NCBI GenBank assembly: GCA_017307855.1
Contig: JAFKGD010000009.1
Coordinates: 186,001-250,000 of the forward strand
Length of the DNA: 64,000 nucleotides
Reading direction: 5' to 3'
Origin: Burkholderiales bacterium
GTDB lineage: Bacteria > Pseudomonadota > Gammaproteobacteria > Burkholderiales > Burkholderiaceae_C
The notes beneath the pieces are model-generated. The model saw only the letters and a list, made by a program, of their open reading frames with translations. It did no database searches and was not told the origin of the DNA. The position numbers and the translations under genes were made by a program. This document shows positions 48,989 to 57,741 of this stretch, piece by piece (position 1 is the stretch's first letter; each line of letters begins with the position of its first letter).

Positions 48989-49606
48989 ATGAAGACAACA
49001 AACGCACGCCGCTGGGCGGCCTTGCTCTCGCTGGCGGGCGCGGCGCTATTGGCCGGCTGCTCGGGCATGCGCATCGTCGACAGCGACGTGAACGCGTATT
49101 CCACGCTGTCGGCCGTGCCGGCTGGCGCCACCTACCGATTCGAGCGCCTGCCCTCGCAGGAGCGTGCGGGCGAGCCGCAATCGCGCATCGAATCGATGGC
49201 CGCCCAGTCGCTGGCACGCGTGGGCCTCACGCGCAACGACGCGAGCCCGCGCTACAGCGTGCTGGTCGGCGCCCGCGTGCAGGCCACTGACCGCGACCCC
49301 TGGGGCTCGGCCTGGCAACCGTGGGGCTTCATGAGCCATCAGCCCGTGGTCACACGCAGCGGCCAGGTGGTGTACGTGCCGGTCTTTCCCAGCGGTGGGC
49401 TGCCCCTGCCCTGGTATGAGCGCGAGGTGAGCATCGTGATGCGCGACATCGCCACCGGCCAGGTGGTATACGAAACGCGTGCCGAGCATTCGGGCCGATG
49501 GTCCGACAACGCAGCCGTGCTGCCGGTGATGTTCGATGCCGCGTTGCGCAATTTCCCGGCCGCGACGCCCGGGCCGCAGCGCGTGGCGATCGAGATCCCC
49601 CGCTGA
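48989..49606 (+). CDS. DUF4136-like lipoprotein
   Basis: A 205-residue exported lipoprotein. The signal peptide KTTNARRWAALLSLAGAALLAGC ends in a lipobox LAGC, read in parts, with the acceptor Cys near residue 24. The mature part begins around DVNAYSTLSAVPAGATYRFERLP, matching DUF4136, a family with no known activity. I prefer the ATG at 48989 to the ATG at 48971 because it places the signal peptide at the N-terminus. Confidence 0.85.
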   Translation: MKTTNARRWAALLSLAGAALLAGCSGMRIVDSDVNAYSTLSAVPAGATYRFERLPSQERAGEPQSRIESMAAQSLARVGLTRNDASPRYSVLVGARVQATDRDPWGSAWQPWGFMSHQPVVTRSGQVVYVPVFPSGGLPLPWYEREVSIVMRDIATGQVVYETRAEHSGRWSDNAAVLPVMFDAALRNFPAATPGPQRVAIEIPR

Positions 49607-49630
49607 CGGCCTGACGGCTGCGTGCCAAGG

Positions 49631-49658
49631 GCCGGGCGGCACGTCGCTTCCGCCCGGC
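49631..49658 (+). terminator. GC-rich hairpin after the lipoprotein gene
   Basis: GCCGGGCGG (49631-49639) pairs perfectly with CCGCCCGGC (49650-49658) across a 10-base loop. No T-run follows, so it is at best a weak or Rho-assisted terminator between the lipoprotein and phosphatase genes. Confidence 0.5.
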
Positions 49659-49684
49659 GGAGGTGCGGCGCATGCGGGGCCTGC

Positions 49685-49690
49685 CTAGAA
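49685..49690 (+). promoter_or_regulatory. Putative -10 hexamer at leaderless spacing before the phosphatase gene
   Basis: TAGAAT is a 5-of-6 match to TATAAT and ends 8 bases before the ATG at 49699. The bases between have no ribosome-binding site, so a leaderless transcript is likely. Confidence 0.45.
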
Positions 49691-49698
49691 TCCCCGCC

Positions 49699-50340
49699 AT
49701 GGACGCCACCCGCATCATCGCCGTCCGCCATGGCGAAACGGCCTGGAACGTGGACACGCGCATCCAGGGCCATCTGGACATTCCCCTGAACGACACCGGC
49801 CACTGGCAGGCCCGGCGCCTGGCTGCCGCCCTGGCCGACGAGCCGCTGGCAGCCGTCTACGCCAGCGACCTGGGCCGCGCTCATGCCACCGCCCAGGCCG
49901 TCGCCTCGGCGGCCGGCCTGCCCGTGCTGGCCGAGCCCGCACTGCGCGAGCGCGCCTTCGGACGCTTCGAGGGGCAGACCTTCGCCGAGATCGAAGCCCA
50001 GTGGCCCGAGGATGCGCTGCGCTGGCGCCGGCGCGACCCCGACTTCGCGCCGCCCGAAGGCGGCGAATCGCTGATCACCTTCCGCGACCGCATCGTGGCC
50101 GCGGCACACGCCATCGCGGCGCGGCATCCGGGCGAGCAGATCATGCTGGTGGGCCACGGCGGCGTGATGGACGTGCTGTATCGGGCCGCCACCGGCCAGG
50201 AGCTGGGCGCGCCGCGCAGCTGGGCGTTGGGCAACGCCGCCATCAATCGCCTGCTCTGGACGCCGGACGGACTGACTCTGGTGGGCTGGGCCGACACGCG
50301 CCACCTGGACGAAACCACGCTCGACGAATCCACCGCCTGA
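49699..50340 (+). CDS. Histidine phosphatase (phosphoglycerate mutase-like)
   Basis: A 213-residue enzyme. The catalytic motif IAVRHGETAWN near residue 8 holds the phospho-His, and RIQGHLDIPLNDTG, YASDLGRAHATAQ, LRERAFGRFEGQTFAEI and LVGHGGVMDVLYR complete the family pattern. The long ISLAND between motifs fits a cofactor-independent phosphatase (CobC/GpmB-like), not a true glycolytic mutase. Its substrate is not known. The ATG at 49699 is 8 bases after a -10-like hexamer. Confidence 0.92.
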   Translation: MDATRIIAVRHGETAWNVDTRIQGHLDIPLNDTGHWQARRLAAALADEPLAAVYASDLGRAHATAQAVASAAGLPVLAEPALRERAFGRFEGQTFAEIEAQWPEDALRWRRRDPDFAPPEGGESLITFRDRIVAAAHAIAARHPGEQIMLVGHGGVMDVLYRAATGQELGAPRSWALGNAAINRLLWTPDGLTLVGWADTRHLDETTLDESTA

Positions 50341-50389
50341 GCGGCGGCGCCTGCGACAGAAACACAAGAGGAAGACGGGGACACGACAC

Positions 50390-51652
50390 ATGAACGACAC
50401 GCTCACACCGCATGCACTCCCCGCCGGGCCCACGACGCTGCCGCCGGCGGATGCGGCGGCGCTCGCCCCCCTGCCCTGGCCAGCCGACCCCATGGCCCAT
50501 CACCGGCTGGTGGGCCAGCCCGTGCACACCATCGACACGCCCGCCCTGGTGATCGACCTGGACGCCATGGAGCGCAACCTCGCACGCATGGCCGCCTTCA
50601 CGCAGCGCCACGGCATCCGCCTGCGGCCACACGCCAAGATGCACAAGAGCGCCGTGCTGGCGCATCTGCAGATGGCCACGGGTGCCGTCGGCGTGTGCGT
50701 GCAGAAGACATCCGAGGCCGAGGCGCTGGCCGCCGGCGGCGTGGACAACCTCTACATCAGCAACGAAGTCGTGTCGCCCGGCAAGCTCCAGCGCGTGGCG
50801 GCCCTGGCACGCACGCTCGATGCGCGCGGCGGGCGGCTGGCGATCGCCGTGGACAGCACCGAGGGCGTGCACCGGCTGGCCGAAGCGCTGGCAGCGTGGA
50901 TGCCGGACGCTGCCGGCGCCATCGACGTGTTCATCGAGATCGACGTCGGCCAGGGCCGCTGCGGCGTGCTCCCCGGCCCGGCCGCCGTAGCGCTGGCGCG
51001 CGAGATCGCGCAACTGCCGATCCTGCGCCTGGCCGGCCTGCAGGCCTATCACGGCCGTGCGCAGCACCTGCGCGGCGTGGCCGAGCGGCGCGCTGCCATC
51101 GGCCGCGCCGTAGCCGACGTGCTGACCACGCGCACCCAGATCGAAGCGGCCGGCTTCACCGTCCCGCTGGTGACCGGCGCAGGCACCGGGACCTTCGCCC
51201 AGGAAACCGCCAGCGGCGTCTACGGCGAGTTGCAGGCCGGCTCCTATCTGTTCATGGACGCCGATTACGCGGCCAACACCGCCGACGCGGCGCAGCCGAC
51301 CTTCGAACACGCGCTGTTCGTCAAGTCGCAGGTGATCAGCGTGCAGGCCGGCCATGCCGTCTGCGATGCCGGCCACAAGAGCCACGCCATCGACTCGGGC
51401 CTGCCGCGCGTGCACGCGCTGCCAGGCCAGCCGGCGCTGCAGTTCGCCAACGGCGGCGACGAGCACGGCCTGCTGCGCCCCGCCACCACCCAGGACGGCC
51501 TGCCCGCCCTGGGCGCCACCGTGTGGCTGGTGCCGGGCCACTGCGACCCCACCGTCAACCTGCACGACCAGATGATCGGCGTGCGCGGCGGCCTGGCCGA
51601 CGGCGTGGTCGAGCGGGTGATCCGCGTGGACGCGCGGGGAGCCCTGACGTGA
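50390..51652 (+). CDS. DSD1-family PLP enzyme (D-threonine aldolase/D-serine dehydratase-like)
   Basis: A 420-residue fold-III PLP enzyme. The N-terminal barrel has TIDTPALVIDLDAMERNLARM and the PLP Lys in LRPHAKMHKS near residue 83. VFIEIDVGQGRCGV and LQAYHGRAQH are family strands. The C-terminal metal site is in NGGDEHGLLRP and VPGHCDPTVNLHD, with the metal-binding His and Cys of eukaryotic-type D-serine dehydratase and D-threonine aldolase. It starts at the ATG 50390 and its stop overlaps the next gene's GTG as GTGA. The true D-amino acid is not known. Confidence 0.9.
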   Translation: MNDTLTPHALPAGPTTLPPADAAALAPLPWPADPMAHHRLVGQPVHTIDTPALVIDLDAMERNLARMAAFTQRHGIRLRPHAKMHKSAVLAHLQMATGAVGVCVQKTSEAEALAAGGVDNLYISNEVVSPGKLQRVAALARTLDARGGRLAIAVDSTEGVHRLAEALAAWMPDAAGAIDVFIEIDVGQGRCGVLPGPAAVALAREIAQLPILRLAGLQAYHGRAQHLRGVAERRAAIGRAVADVLTTRTQIEAAGFTVPLVTGAGTGTFAQETASGVYGELQAGSYLFMDADYAANTADAAQPTFEHALFVKSQVISVQAGHAVCDAGHKSHAIDSGLPRVHALPGQPALQFANGGDEHGLLRPATTQDGLPALGATVWLVPGHCDPTVNLHDQMIGVRGGLADGVVERVIRVDARGALT

Positions 51653-53046
51653 CCCTGCCGCCGGTCGCCGGCCAGTGGGGACGGCCCTTGCCGTCGCAGC
51701 GGCCGCGCGCGGCGCCAACCGCGCCGGCGGCCATGGGCGACTGGCCCCTGCAGATGGGGCCGGCCGACGCCATGGCCGCGATCGACGAACACGCGGTGCA
51801 TGCCCTGGATCGCGCGCCCGCCGAAGTCCGGCTGGCCTGGCAGACCCGGCAGTTGCACCGGCTGCTGCAGTTCGTCAGGGACACCAGTGCCCTGTGGCGC
51901 GAGGCCCTGCCCCCGGATGCCCTGCGCGCCCGGGCCGACGACCTCTCCGCGCTGCCCATCATCGGCCGTGCCGCGCTGCGCGAGCGCATCGAGCAGGGCG
52001 GTGCGCTGCCCACGCCACCCTCGCACGGCCGTGCGATGTTCGGCAGCACGTCGGGCTCCACCGGCATGCCGCTTCGGTTTCATGCCACCGAGCTGGCCCA
52101 GCGGCTCACGCAGAACCAGTACTGGGCCGACCATGCGCGGCAAGGGCGCGACATGTGGCGCCGCTGGGCCGTGGTCGGCCCCCAGGTCGCTGCGCACCCT
52201 GGCCATCCCCACGCCGACATCCCGGCCAACCCCTGGCGCCAGGCCGGCCCGGGGTTGCACCGCAATACCGAGGGCTTGCCAATCGCCGACACGGCCAGCT
52301 GGATCACCCGGATGGCGCCGGCCTATCTCTTCATCTATCCCACCCTGCTCACCAGCATGCTCGATGCCTGGGAGAGCGGCCTGCCGGCCCCGGCCGGGCT
52401 GGAGCAGGTGACCACCTTTTCCACCACCGTCGAGCCCGCGCTGCGCGAGCGCACACGGCGCGTGCTGGGCGCGAGCATCCGCGACCGCTACAGCTGCGAG
52501 GAGCTCGGGCCGCTGGCCATGCAGTGCCCACACGACGAGACGCGCTACCACGTCAGTGTGTCCAACGTCATCATCGAGGTGGTGGACGACAGCGGTGCGG
52601 CCTGCGCGCCTGGCGAGACGGGCCGCGTGCTGGTCACGGGCCTGCATCACTGGGCCAGCCCGGTCATCCGCTACGACATCGGAGACGTGGCCGCCCTGCA
52701 TCCCACCTGCAGCTGCGGCGCCGCGCTGCCCTCGATCAGCCAGTTGCTGGGCCGCCGGCGCAGCCTGATACGCACCGCGGCGGGCGAGGCGCGCTTCGTA
52801 CGATTGACCACGCTCGACTGGCTGGACATCGCGCCGGTGCGCGAATTCAGGCTGATCCAGCAAGACCTGCAGTCACTGCGGCTGGAACTGGTCGTGGCCG
52901 AGCCGCTGACGGCATCGCAGCACGCGGCGCTCCAGGCGCTGCTGGCCCGACGCATCGATCCCGCCCTGCGCTACGACATCGTCGAACTCGGTGCCATCGA
53001 CTGGCCGCCTGGCCGCAAGCGCCAGGACGTCGTGGGCCTGGGCTGA
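51649..53046 (+). CDS. PaaK-like adenylate-forming enzyme
   Basis: A 465-residue member of the phenylacetate-CoA ligase-like group. The P-loop is MFGSTSGSTGMPLRFHA near residue 130. Later come TTFSTTVEPALRER, YSCEELGPLAMQCP, a C-terminal domain with YDIGDVAALHPTCSCG and LPSISQLLGRR, the last typical of PaaK relatives. The GTG at 51649 overlaps the upstream stop as GTGA; an ATG at 51733 is the alternative and would remove a Pro/Ala-rich leader. It is coupled to the D-amino acid enzyme, but its acid substrate and whether it uses CoA are not predictable. Confidence 0.87.
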   Translation: MTLPPVAGQWGRPLPSQRPRAAPTAPAAMGDWPLQMGPADAMAAIDEHAVHALDRAPAEVRLAWQTRQLHRLLQFVRDTSALWREALPPDALRARADDLSALPIIGRAALRERIEQGGALPTPPSHGRAMFGSTSGSTGMPLRFHATELAQRLTQNQYWADHARQGRDMWRRWAVVGPQVAAHPGHPHADIPANPWRQAGPGLHRNTEGLPIADTASWITRMAPAYLFIYPTLLTSMLDAWESGLPAPAGLEQVTTFSTTVEPALRERTRRVLGASIRDRYSCEELGPLAMQCPHDETRYHVSVSNVIIEVVDDSGAACAPGETGRVLVTGLHHWASPVIRYDIGDVAALHPTCSCGAALPSISQLLGRRRSLIRTAAGEARFVRLTTLDWLDIAPVREFRLIQQDLQSLRLELVVAEPLTASQHAALQALLARRIDPALRYDIVELGAIDWPPGRKRQDVVGLG

Positions 53047-53059
53047 CAGCCGTCTTTCC

Positions 53060-53082
53060 CACCGGGCGACGGCGCCCAGGTG
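53060..53082. terminator. Hairpin between convergent PaaK-like and ruvB genes
   Basis: CACCGGGCG (53060-53068) pairs with CGCCC-A-GGTG (53073-53082) around a 4-base ACGG loop with one bulged A. It has no T-run on either strand. Its place between two convergent stops suggests a shared terminator. Confidence 0.4.
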
Positions 53083-53116
53083 ATCGACAGGCGACGCCGG
53101 CTCGGGCGCGGCCGCT

Positions 53117-54181
53117 TCAGTCGGCGAACAAGCCACCCGCCGCGGCCGGTGGCGCCACGCCCAGGTGGCGGAAGGCCGCCAGCGTGGCGATGCGGCCGCG
53201 CGGCGTGCGCTGCAGGTAGCCCTGCTGGATGAGATAGGGCTCGATCACGTCCTCGATGGTGCCGGCTTCCTCGCCGATGCTGGCGGCGATGTTGTCCAGC
53301 CCGACGGGTCCGCCGTCGAAACGGTGGATCACCGCCTCCAGCAGCTTGCGATCCATCAGGTCGAAGCCCTGCGGGTCGACGTCGAGCATGGCCAGTGCGC
53401 GCTGTGCGATGTCCTGCGTGATGGTGCCGTCGCCCTTCACATCGGCGTAGTCGCGCACGCGGCGCAGCAGGCGATTGGCGATACGCGGCGTGCCGCGCGA
53501 GCGGCGCGCGATCTCGGCTGCGCCTGCGTGCTCGGTGGGCGCCTGCAGCAACTGCGCGCTGCGCGAGACGATACGCGTCAATTCTTCGGTGGTGTAGAAC
53601 TCCAGCCGCGCCACGATGCCGAAGCGATCGCGCAGCGGGTTGGTGAGCATGCCGGCACGCGTGGTGGCACCCACCAGCGTGAAGGGTTGCAGATCGAGCT
53701 TGATGCTGCGTGCAGCCGGCCCCTCGCCGATCATGATGTCGATCTGGTAGTCCTCCAGCGCGGGGTAGAGGATTTCCTCCACCACCGGCGAGAGGCGGTG
53801 GATCTCGTCGATGAACAGCACGTCGTTCTTCTCGAGATTGGTGAGCAGCGCAGCCAGGTCCTTGGGCTTTTCCAGCACCGGACCCGAGGTCTGGCGCAGG
53901 TTCACGCCGAGCTCGGCCGCGATGATGTGGCTGAGCGTGGTCTTTCCCAGGCCCGGCGGTCCGAACAGCAGCACGTGATCGAGCGCCTCGGTGCGCTTCT
54001 TCGCGGCGCCGATGAAGATCTCCAGCTGCTCGCGCACCTTGGCCTGACCGACGTACTCGTCCAGCAGCCTGGGGCGCAGCGCGCGCTCGATCGCCTCCTC
54101 GTTCGGCGAGGCGGGCGCGGCGGAAACGACGCGCTTGTCGGGCGCGGGGAACGGGGCGAAATCGTCGGTCTGGATGGTCAT
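53117..54181 (-). CDS. ruvB: Holliday junction branch migration ATPase RuvB
   Basis: A 354-residue AAA+ motor that drives branch migration with RuvA. It has [11 protein letters not shown] near residue 38, Walker A in [15 protein letters not shown] near 71, Walker [12 protein letters not shown] near 121, sensor [11 protein letters not shown] near 170 and the winged-helix end with [11 protein letters not shown]. The ATG at 54181 is preceded by a TAAACT -10-like hexamer on the minus strand. No ruvA or ruvC is next to it in the window. Confidence 0.97.
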   Translation of the reverse strand: MTIQTDDFAPFPAPDKRVVSAAPASPNEEAIERALRPRLLDEYVGQAKVREQLEIFIGAAKKRTEALDHVLLFGPPGLGKTTLSHIIAAELGVNLRQTSGPVLEKPKDLAALLTNLEKNDVLFIDEIHRLSPVVEEILYPALEDYQIDIMIGEGPAARSIKLDLQPFTLVGATTRAGMLTNPLRDRFGIVARLEFYTTEELTRIVSRSAQLLQAPTEHAGAAEIARRSRGTPRIANRLLRRVRDYADVKGDGTITQDIAQRALAMLDVDPQGFDLMDRKLLEAVIHRFDGGPVGLDNIAASIGEEAGTIEDVIEPYLIQQGYLQRTPRGRIATLAAFRHLGVAPPAAAGGLFAD

Positions 54182-54270
54182 GGGCGGCCTGCGGGCTGGG
54201 CTAGTTTAGTCCCCGGCCGCGGTGCGCCGGACGCGCTGCGGCAGGCGTGGCAGGCGCGCACGCGGGCAAT

Positions 54271-54720
54271 TCAGGGCTCTGGCAGCACTACGTCATCGTT
54301 ACCGATGACCCGGGTGAGCAGTTCCATGAACTGCTCGCGTTCGCTGCCCGACAGGTTGGCCAGCAGCCGATCCTGCACCCGCATCACCGGTCGCCGCATG
54401 GCGCGCAGCACCTGCCGGCCTTCGTCCGTGATCCACAGCAGCTTGCGCCGGCGGTCTTCGGGATCCGCCTCGCGCAGCACCAGCCCACGCGATTCGAGAC
54501 GGCCAATGACGGCGCCGGAAGTCGCGGCGTCGAAGGCGACGCGGCGCGCGACAGTGACCTGATCGGCACCGGGCTCGTCGATCAGCGCGCTCAGGATCGA
54601 GAACTGCACCGGTGTGATGTCGAAGGTTGCCGTTTCCTGCGCGAAGATGGCCACCGACAGCTGGTGCGCGCGCCTGACCAGGTGGCCGGGTGCGCGTTCG
54701 AACTCGAAAGTCTTGCTCAT
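54271..54720 (-). CDS. MarR-family regulator, MobR-like
   Basis: A 149-residue winged-helix regulator. It has LVRRAHQLSVAIFAQE as the first helix, ILSALIDEPGADQVTVARR and the recognition region SGAVIGRLESRGLVLREADPEDRRRKLLWITDEG, with the wing Asp-Arg-Arg. It is divergent from a 3-hydroxybenzoate 4-monooxygenase-like gene, exactly the MobR/MobA layout described in Comamonas testosteroni, so it should repress that gene until the substrate appears. Start at the ATG 54720. Confidence 0.9.
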   Translation of the reverse strand: MSKTFEFERAPGHLVRRAHQLSVAIFAQETATFDITPVQFSILSALIDEPGADQVTVARRVAFDAATSGAVIGRLESRGLVLREADPEDRRRKLLWITDEGRQVLRAMRRPVMRVQDRLLANLSGSEREQFMELLTRVIGNDDVVLPEP

Positions 54721-54796
54721 GCGGCGCAGTGTAAGCCGCAGCTCATGCCAACGGAGCTACCCGTGAGGGGCTTGCACCTCTCCTCGAGCCGATGAA

Positions 54797-54814
54797 TAAT
54801 AAGCTAACTTATTA
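54797..54814. promoter_or_regulatory. Perfect inverted repeat, likely MobR operator
   Basis: TAATAAG (54797-54803), CTAA, CTTATTA (54808-54814): a perfect 7-base inverted repeat with a 4-base centre, in the only AT-rich part of the 163-base divergent gap. Size and spacing suit a MarR dimer. It lies 77 bases from the regulator ATG and 69 bases before the monooxygenase ATG, where it could block both promoters. Confidence 0.65.
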
Positions 54815-54883
54815 ATTTGCAGGAATGGATCCCGGGACAGGTCGCGACCTTCTTCATCCAGCAGCCAACGAGAGACACGAGAG

Positions 54884-56806
54884 ATGCAATTCCACCTGAA
54901 CGGCTTCCGCGCGGGCGACCCGCACATCGCCGATGCCGCCCCTGGCGCGCTCAGCCCCGCTGACACCTTGCCGGAGCAGGTGGACGTCGCCATCGTGGGG
55001 GCCGGCCCCGCCGGCCTCACGCTGGCCGCTCAGCTCGCCGCCTTCCCCGATATCAGCGTGTGCGTCATCGAGCAGAAGGAGGGCCCGCTGCGGCTGGGCC
55101 AGGCCGACGGCATCGCCTGCCGCACGGTGGAGATGTTCGAAGCCTTCGGCTTCAGCGAACGCGTGTTGAAAGAAGCCTGCTGGATCACCGAGGTCACCTT
55201 CTGGAAGCCCGACGAATCGCAGCCCGGCCACATCGTGCGCCATGGTCGGGTGCAGGACACGGAGGACGGACTTTCGGAATTTCCGCACCTCATCCTCAAC
55301 CAGGCGCGCGTGCATGACTTCTACCTCGACGTGATGCGCAACTCGCCCAGCCGCCTGCAGCCGCACTACGCGCGCCGGCTGGCCGACGTGTCGATCGACG
55401 ACGCCGCCGCCGACCATCCCGTCACCGTGCGCGTGGAGCGCACCGACGAGGCGCATGCCGGCCAGAGCGAAACGCTGCGCGCGCGCTACGTGGTGGGTTG
55501 CGACGGCGCGCGCAGCGCGGTGCGCAAGTCCATCGGCCGCCAGTTGGTGGGCGATTCGGCCAACCAGGCCTGGGGGGTGATGGACGTGCTGGCTGTCACC
55601 GATTTCCCCGACATCCGCTACAAGGCGGCCGTGCAGTCGGCCGAGGCCGGCAACCTGCTCGTGATCCCGCGCGAGGGCGACTATCTCGTGCGCATCTATG
55701 TGGAGATGGACAAGCTCGTCGAAGGCGAGCGGGCCGCCAGCCGCAACATCACGGTGCAGGATCTCATCGCCACGGCGCAGCGCATCTTCCACCCGTACAC
55801 GCTCGACGTGAAGGAAGTGCCGTGGTGGTCGGTGTATGAGATCGGCCAGCGCATCTGCGACAAGTACGACGAGGTGCCCGCCGATGCCGTGGGCACGCGC
55901 CAGCCGCGCGTGTTCATCGCCGGCGATGCATGCCATACCCACAGCCCCAAGGCCGGCCAGGGCATGAACTTCTCCATGCAGGACACCTTCAACCTGGGCT
56001 GGAAGCTGGCCTCGGTGTTGCGCGGCCAGTGCGATCCGCGATTGCTGGACACCTATTCGCAGGAACGCCAGGTGGTGGCGCAGGAGCTGATCGACTTCGA
56101 CCGCGAGTGGGCGCAGATGTTCAGCGACCGGGCCAAGCAAGGCGATGGCAGCGACGGTGCCGGTGTCGATCCAGCCGAGTTCCAGAAGTACTTCGTGCGC
56201 CACGGACGCTTCACGGCCGGTGTGGAGACGCGCTATCAGCCCTCGCTGATCTGTGGCGAGGCGACACACCAGGCCCTGGCCACCGGCTTCGCCGTCGGCA
56301 TGCGCTTCCATTCGGCGCCGGTCACGCGCGTGGCCGATGCCCGGCCCGTGCAACTGGGCCACGCAGGCAAGGCCGACGGACGCTGGCGGCTCTATGCGTT
56401 CGCCGGACGCGATGGCGCTGCGGCTGGCAGCGGGCTGCGCGCGCTGTGCGACTACCTGGCGCAGTCGTCCCATTCGCCGCTGCGCCGCTACACACGCGCC
56501 GGGCAGGACGTGGATGCCGTCTTCGACCTGCGTGCGATCTTCCAGCAAGCGCACGCCGACGTTGCCATCGAGACGCTGCCCGACCTGCTGCGCCCGCAGA
56601 AAGGCCGCCATGGCCTGCGCGACTACGGCAAGGTGTTCGCGCCCGACTTCAAGGGCGGCGCCGACATCTTCGATGCGCGCGGCATCGACCGCGAGCGCGG
56701 CGCACTGGTCGTCGTGCGGCCCGACCAGTACGTGGCCCAGGTGCTGCCGCTGGGCGCGCACGAGGAACTTTCCACATTCTTCGCCGGTTTCATGCGGCCG
56801 GCCTGA
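54884..56806 (+). CDS. mobA: 3-hydroxybenzoate 4-monooxygenase-like flavoprotein
   Basis: A 640-residue FAD monooxygenase of the PheA/MobA type. The FAD fold has DVAIVGAGPAGLTLAAQLAA near residue 34, VVGCDGARSAVRK near 203, and the second FAD motif FIAGDACHTHSPKAGQGMN near 344. The C-terminal thioredoxin-like domain (about 460-640) is also as in phenol hydroxylase relatives. Its length matches the Comamonas enzyme closely, and the divergent MarR gene supports the assignment. It would turn 3-hydroxybenzoate into protocatechuate. Other phenol hydroxylations are possible. The ATG at 54884 follows a GAGAG ribosome-binding site. Confidence 0.85.
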   Translation: MQFHLNGFRAGDPHIADAAPGALSPADTLPEQVDVAIVGAGPAGLTLAAQLAAFPDISVCVIEQKEGPLRLGQADGIACRTVEMFEAFGFSERVLKEACWITEVTFWKPDESQPGHIVRHGRVQDTEDGLSEFPHLILNQARVHDFYLDVMRNSPSRLQPHYARRLADVSIDDAAADHPVTVRVERTDEAHAGQSETLRARYVVGCDGARSAVRKSIGRQLVGDSANQAWGVMDVLAVTDFPDIRYKAAVQSAEAGNLLVIPREGDYLVRIYVEMDKLVEGERAASRNITVQDLIATAQRIFHPYTLDVKEVPWWSVYEIGQRICDKYDEVPADAVGTRQPRVFIAGDACHTHSPKAGQGMNFSMQDTFNLGWKLASVLRGQCDPRLLDTYSQERQVVAQELIDFDREWAQMFSDRAKQGDGSDGAGVDPAEFQKYFVRHGRFTAGVETRYQPSLICGEATHQALATGFAVGMRFHSAPVTRVADARPVQLGHAGKADGRWRLYAFAGRDGAAAGSGLRALCDYLAQSSHSPLRRYTRAGQDVDAVFDLRAIFQQAHADVAIETLPDLLRPQKGRHGLRDYGKVFAPDFKGGADIFDARGIDRERGALVVVRPDQYVAQVLPLGAHEELSTFFAGFMRPA

Positions 56807-56906
56807 CGCGCGGCCGGGCGGCGTCGCACGGGGCGTGTATCCTCGGCCCCGCGCCGGGGGATCCGAACAAGCAAACAACAACACGGCGCGCCAATTCCTC
56901 GCGCCC

Positions 56907-57725
56907 ATGGACCTCGCCTCGCTCCTGGCCCTGCCCAACGCGCTGCCCAGCGCGCCACAGGCCGTCGCCCGTCTCATCAAGACCATCGACAACCGCAATG
57001 CCTCGATCGACGCGATCATCGAGTGCATCGAGATCGATCCGGTGGTGGTGGCCAAGCTGCTGCGCCTGGTCAACTCGCCCTTCTTCTTCCGCGGCCGCGC
57101 CATCGACAACGTGGGCGATGCCGTGCGCCTGCTGGGCCTCGTGCAGGTGCGCTCGCTCGTGCTGGGGCTGGTGGCGAAGGAGCGTTTTCCGTCGCTGCCG
57201 CCCGCCCAGCTGGACGAGTTCTGGCGCTTCAGCCTGAGTACGGCCGAACTGGCGCGGCACCTCTCGCGCAAGGCCGGCGTCGATACCGAAGCCGTCTATA
57301 CCGCCGCGCTGCTGCACATGATCGGCGCGCTGGTCATGCGCATCTCGATAACCGAGAAGATGCTGGCCATCGACCGGATCTGCCCGTCGATGGCCATCGG
57401 CCGCGGTGAGGCCGAGCAGCAGGTGCTGGGCTACTGCTATGCCGACGTGGGCGCCGCGCTGGCCCGCCAGTGGGAATTGCCGGCGCGCATCGTGCGCGTG
57501 ATCGAGACGCAGCGCGCGCCCGATTTCGGCAAGGACGGCGCGCTCGACGCCTCGGCCGTGCTGCTGGCCTCGTGGCGGGTGCGCGCCATCGGCATGCAGC
57601 TATCCCAGGAAGCACAGGTGCGCCTGTGCACCCTGCCCATCATCAAGGCGTTCAAGGCACTGAATGTCGAGCCGCTCTCACTGATGCAGTGGGAGCCCGT
57701 GGCCGACGACGGCCTGCCGTTCTGA
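56907..57725 (+). CDS. HDOD-domain protein
   Basis: A 272-residue protein with one HDOD domain over about residues 5-205. It starts MDLASLLALPNALPSAPQAV, has VVAKLLRLVNSPFFF and GDAVRLLGLVQVRSLVLGL, then FSLSTAELARHLSRKAGV where HD phosphohydrolases keep their His-Asp; here the metal residues are lost as usual. Such proteins take part in signalling, motility or cell-cycle control without known catalysis. It stands alone; a TATCCT hexamer near 56838 may be its -10. It converges with the MFS gene with a 16-base gap. Confidence 0.88.
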   Translation: MDLASLLALPNALPSAPQAVARLIKTIDNRNASIDAIIECIEIDPVVVAKLLRLVNSPFFFRGRAIDNVGDAVRLLGLVQVRSLVLGLVAKERFPSLPPAQLDEFWRFSLSTAELARHLSRKAGVDTEAVYTAALLHMIGALVMRISITEKMLAIDRICPSMAIGRGEAEQQVLGYCYADVGAALARQWELPARIVRVIETQRAPDFGKDGALDASAVLLASWRVRAIGMQLSQEAQVRLCTLPIIKAFKALNVEPLSLMQWEPVADDGLPF

Positions 57726-57741
57726 GCGCACGGCGGCGCGA

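Noticed and set aside
54854-57271. An 805-codon open frame on the minus strand opposite the mobA-like gene
   Set aside because: It is the mirror of a high-GC gene with family motifs on the plus strand; its product shows no domain pattern.
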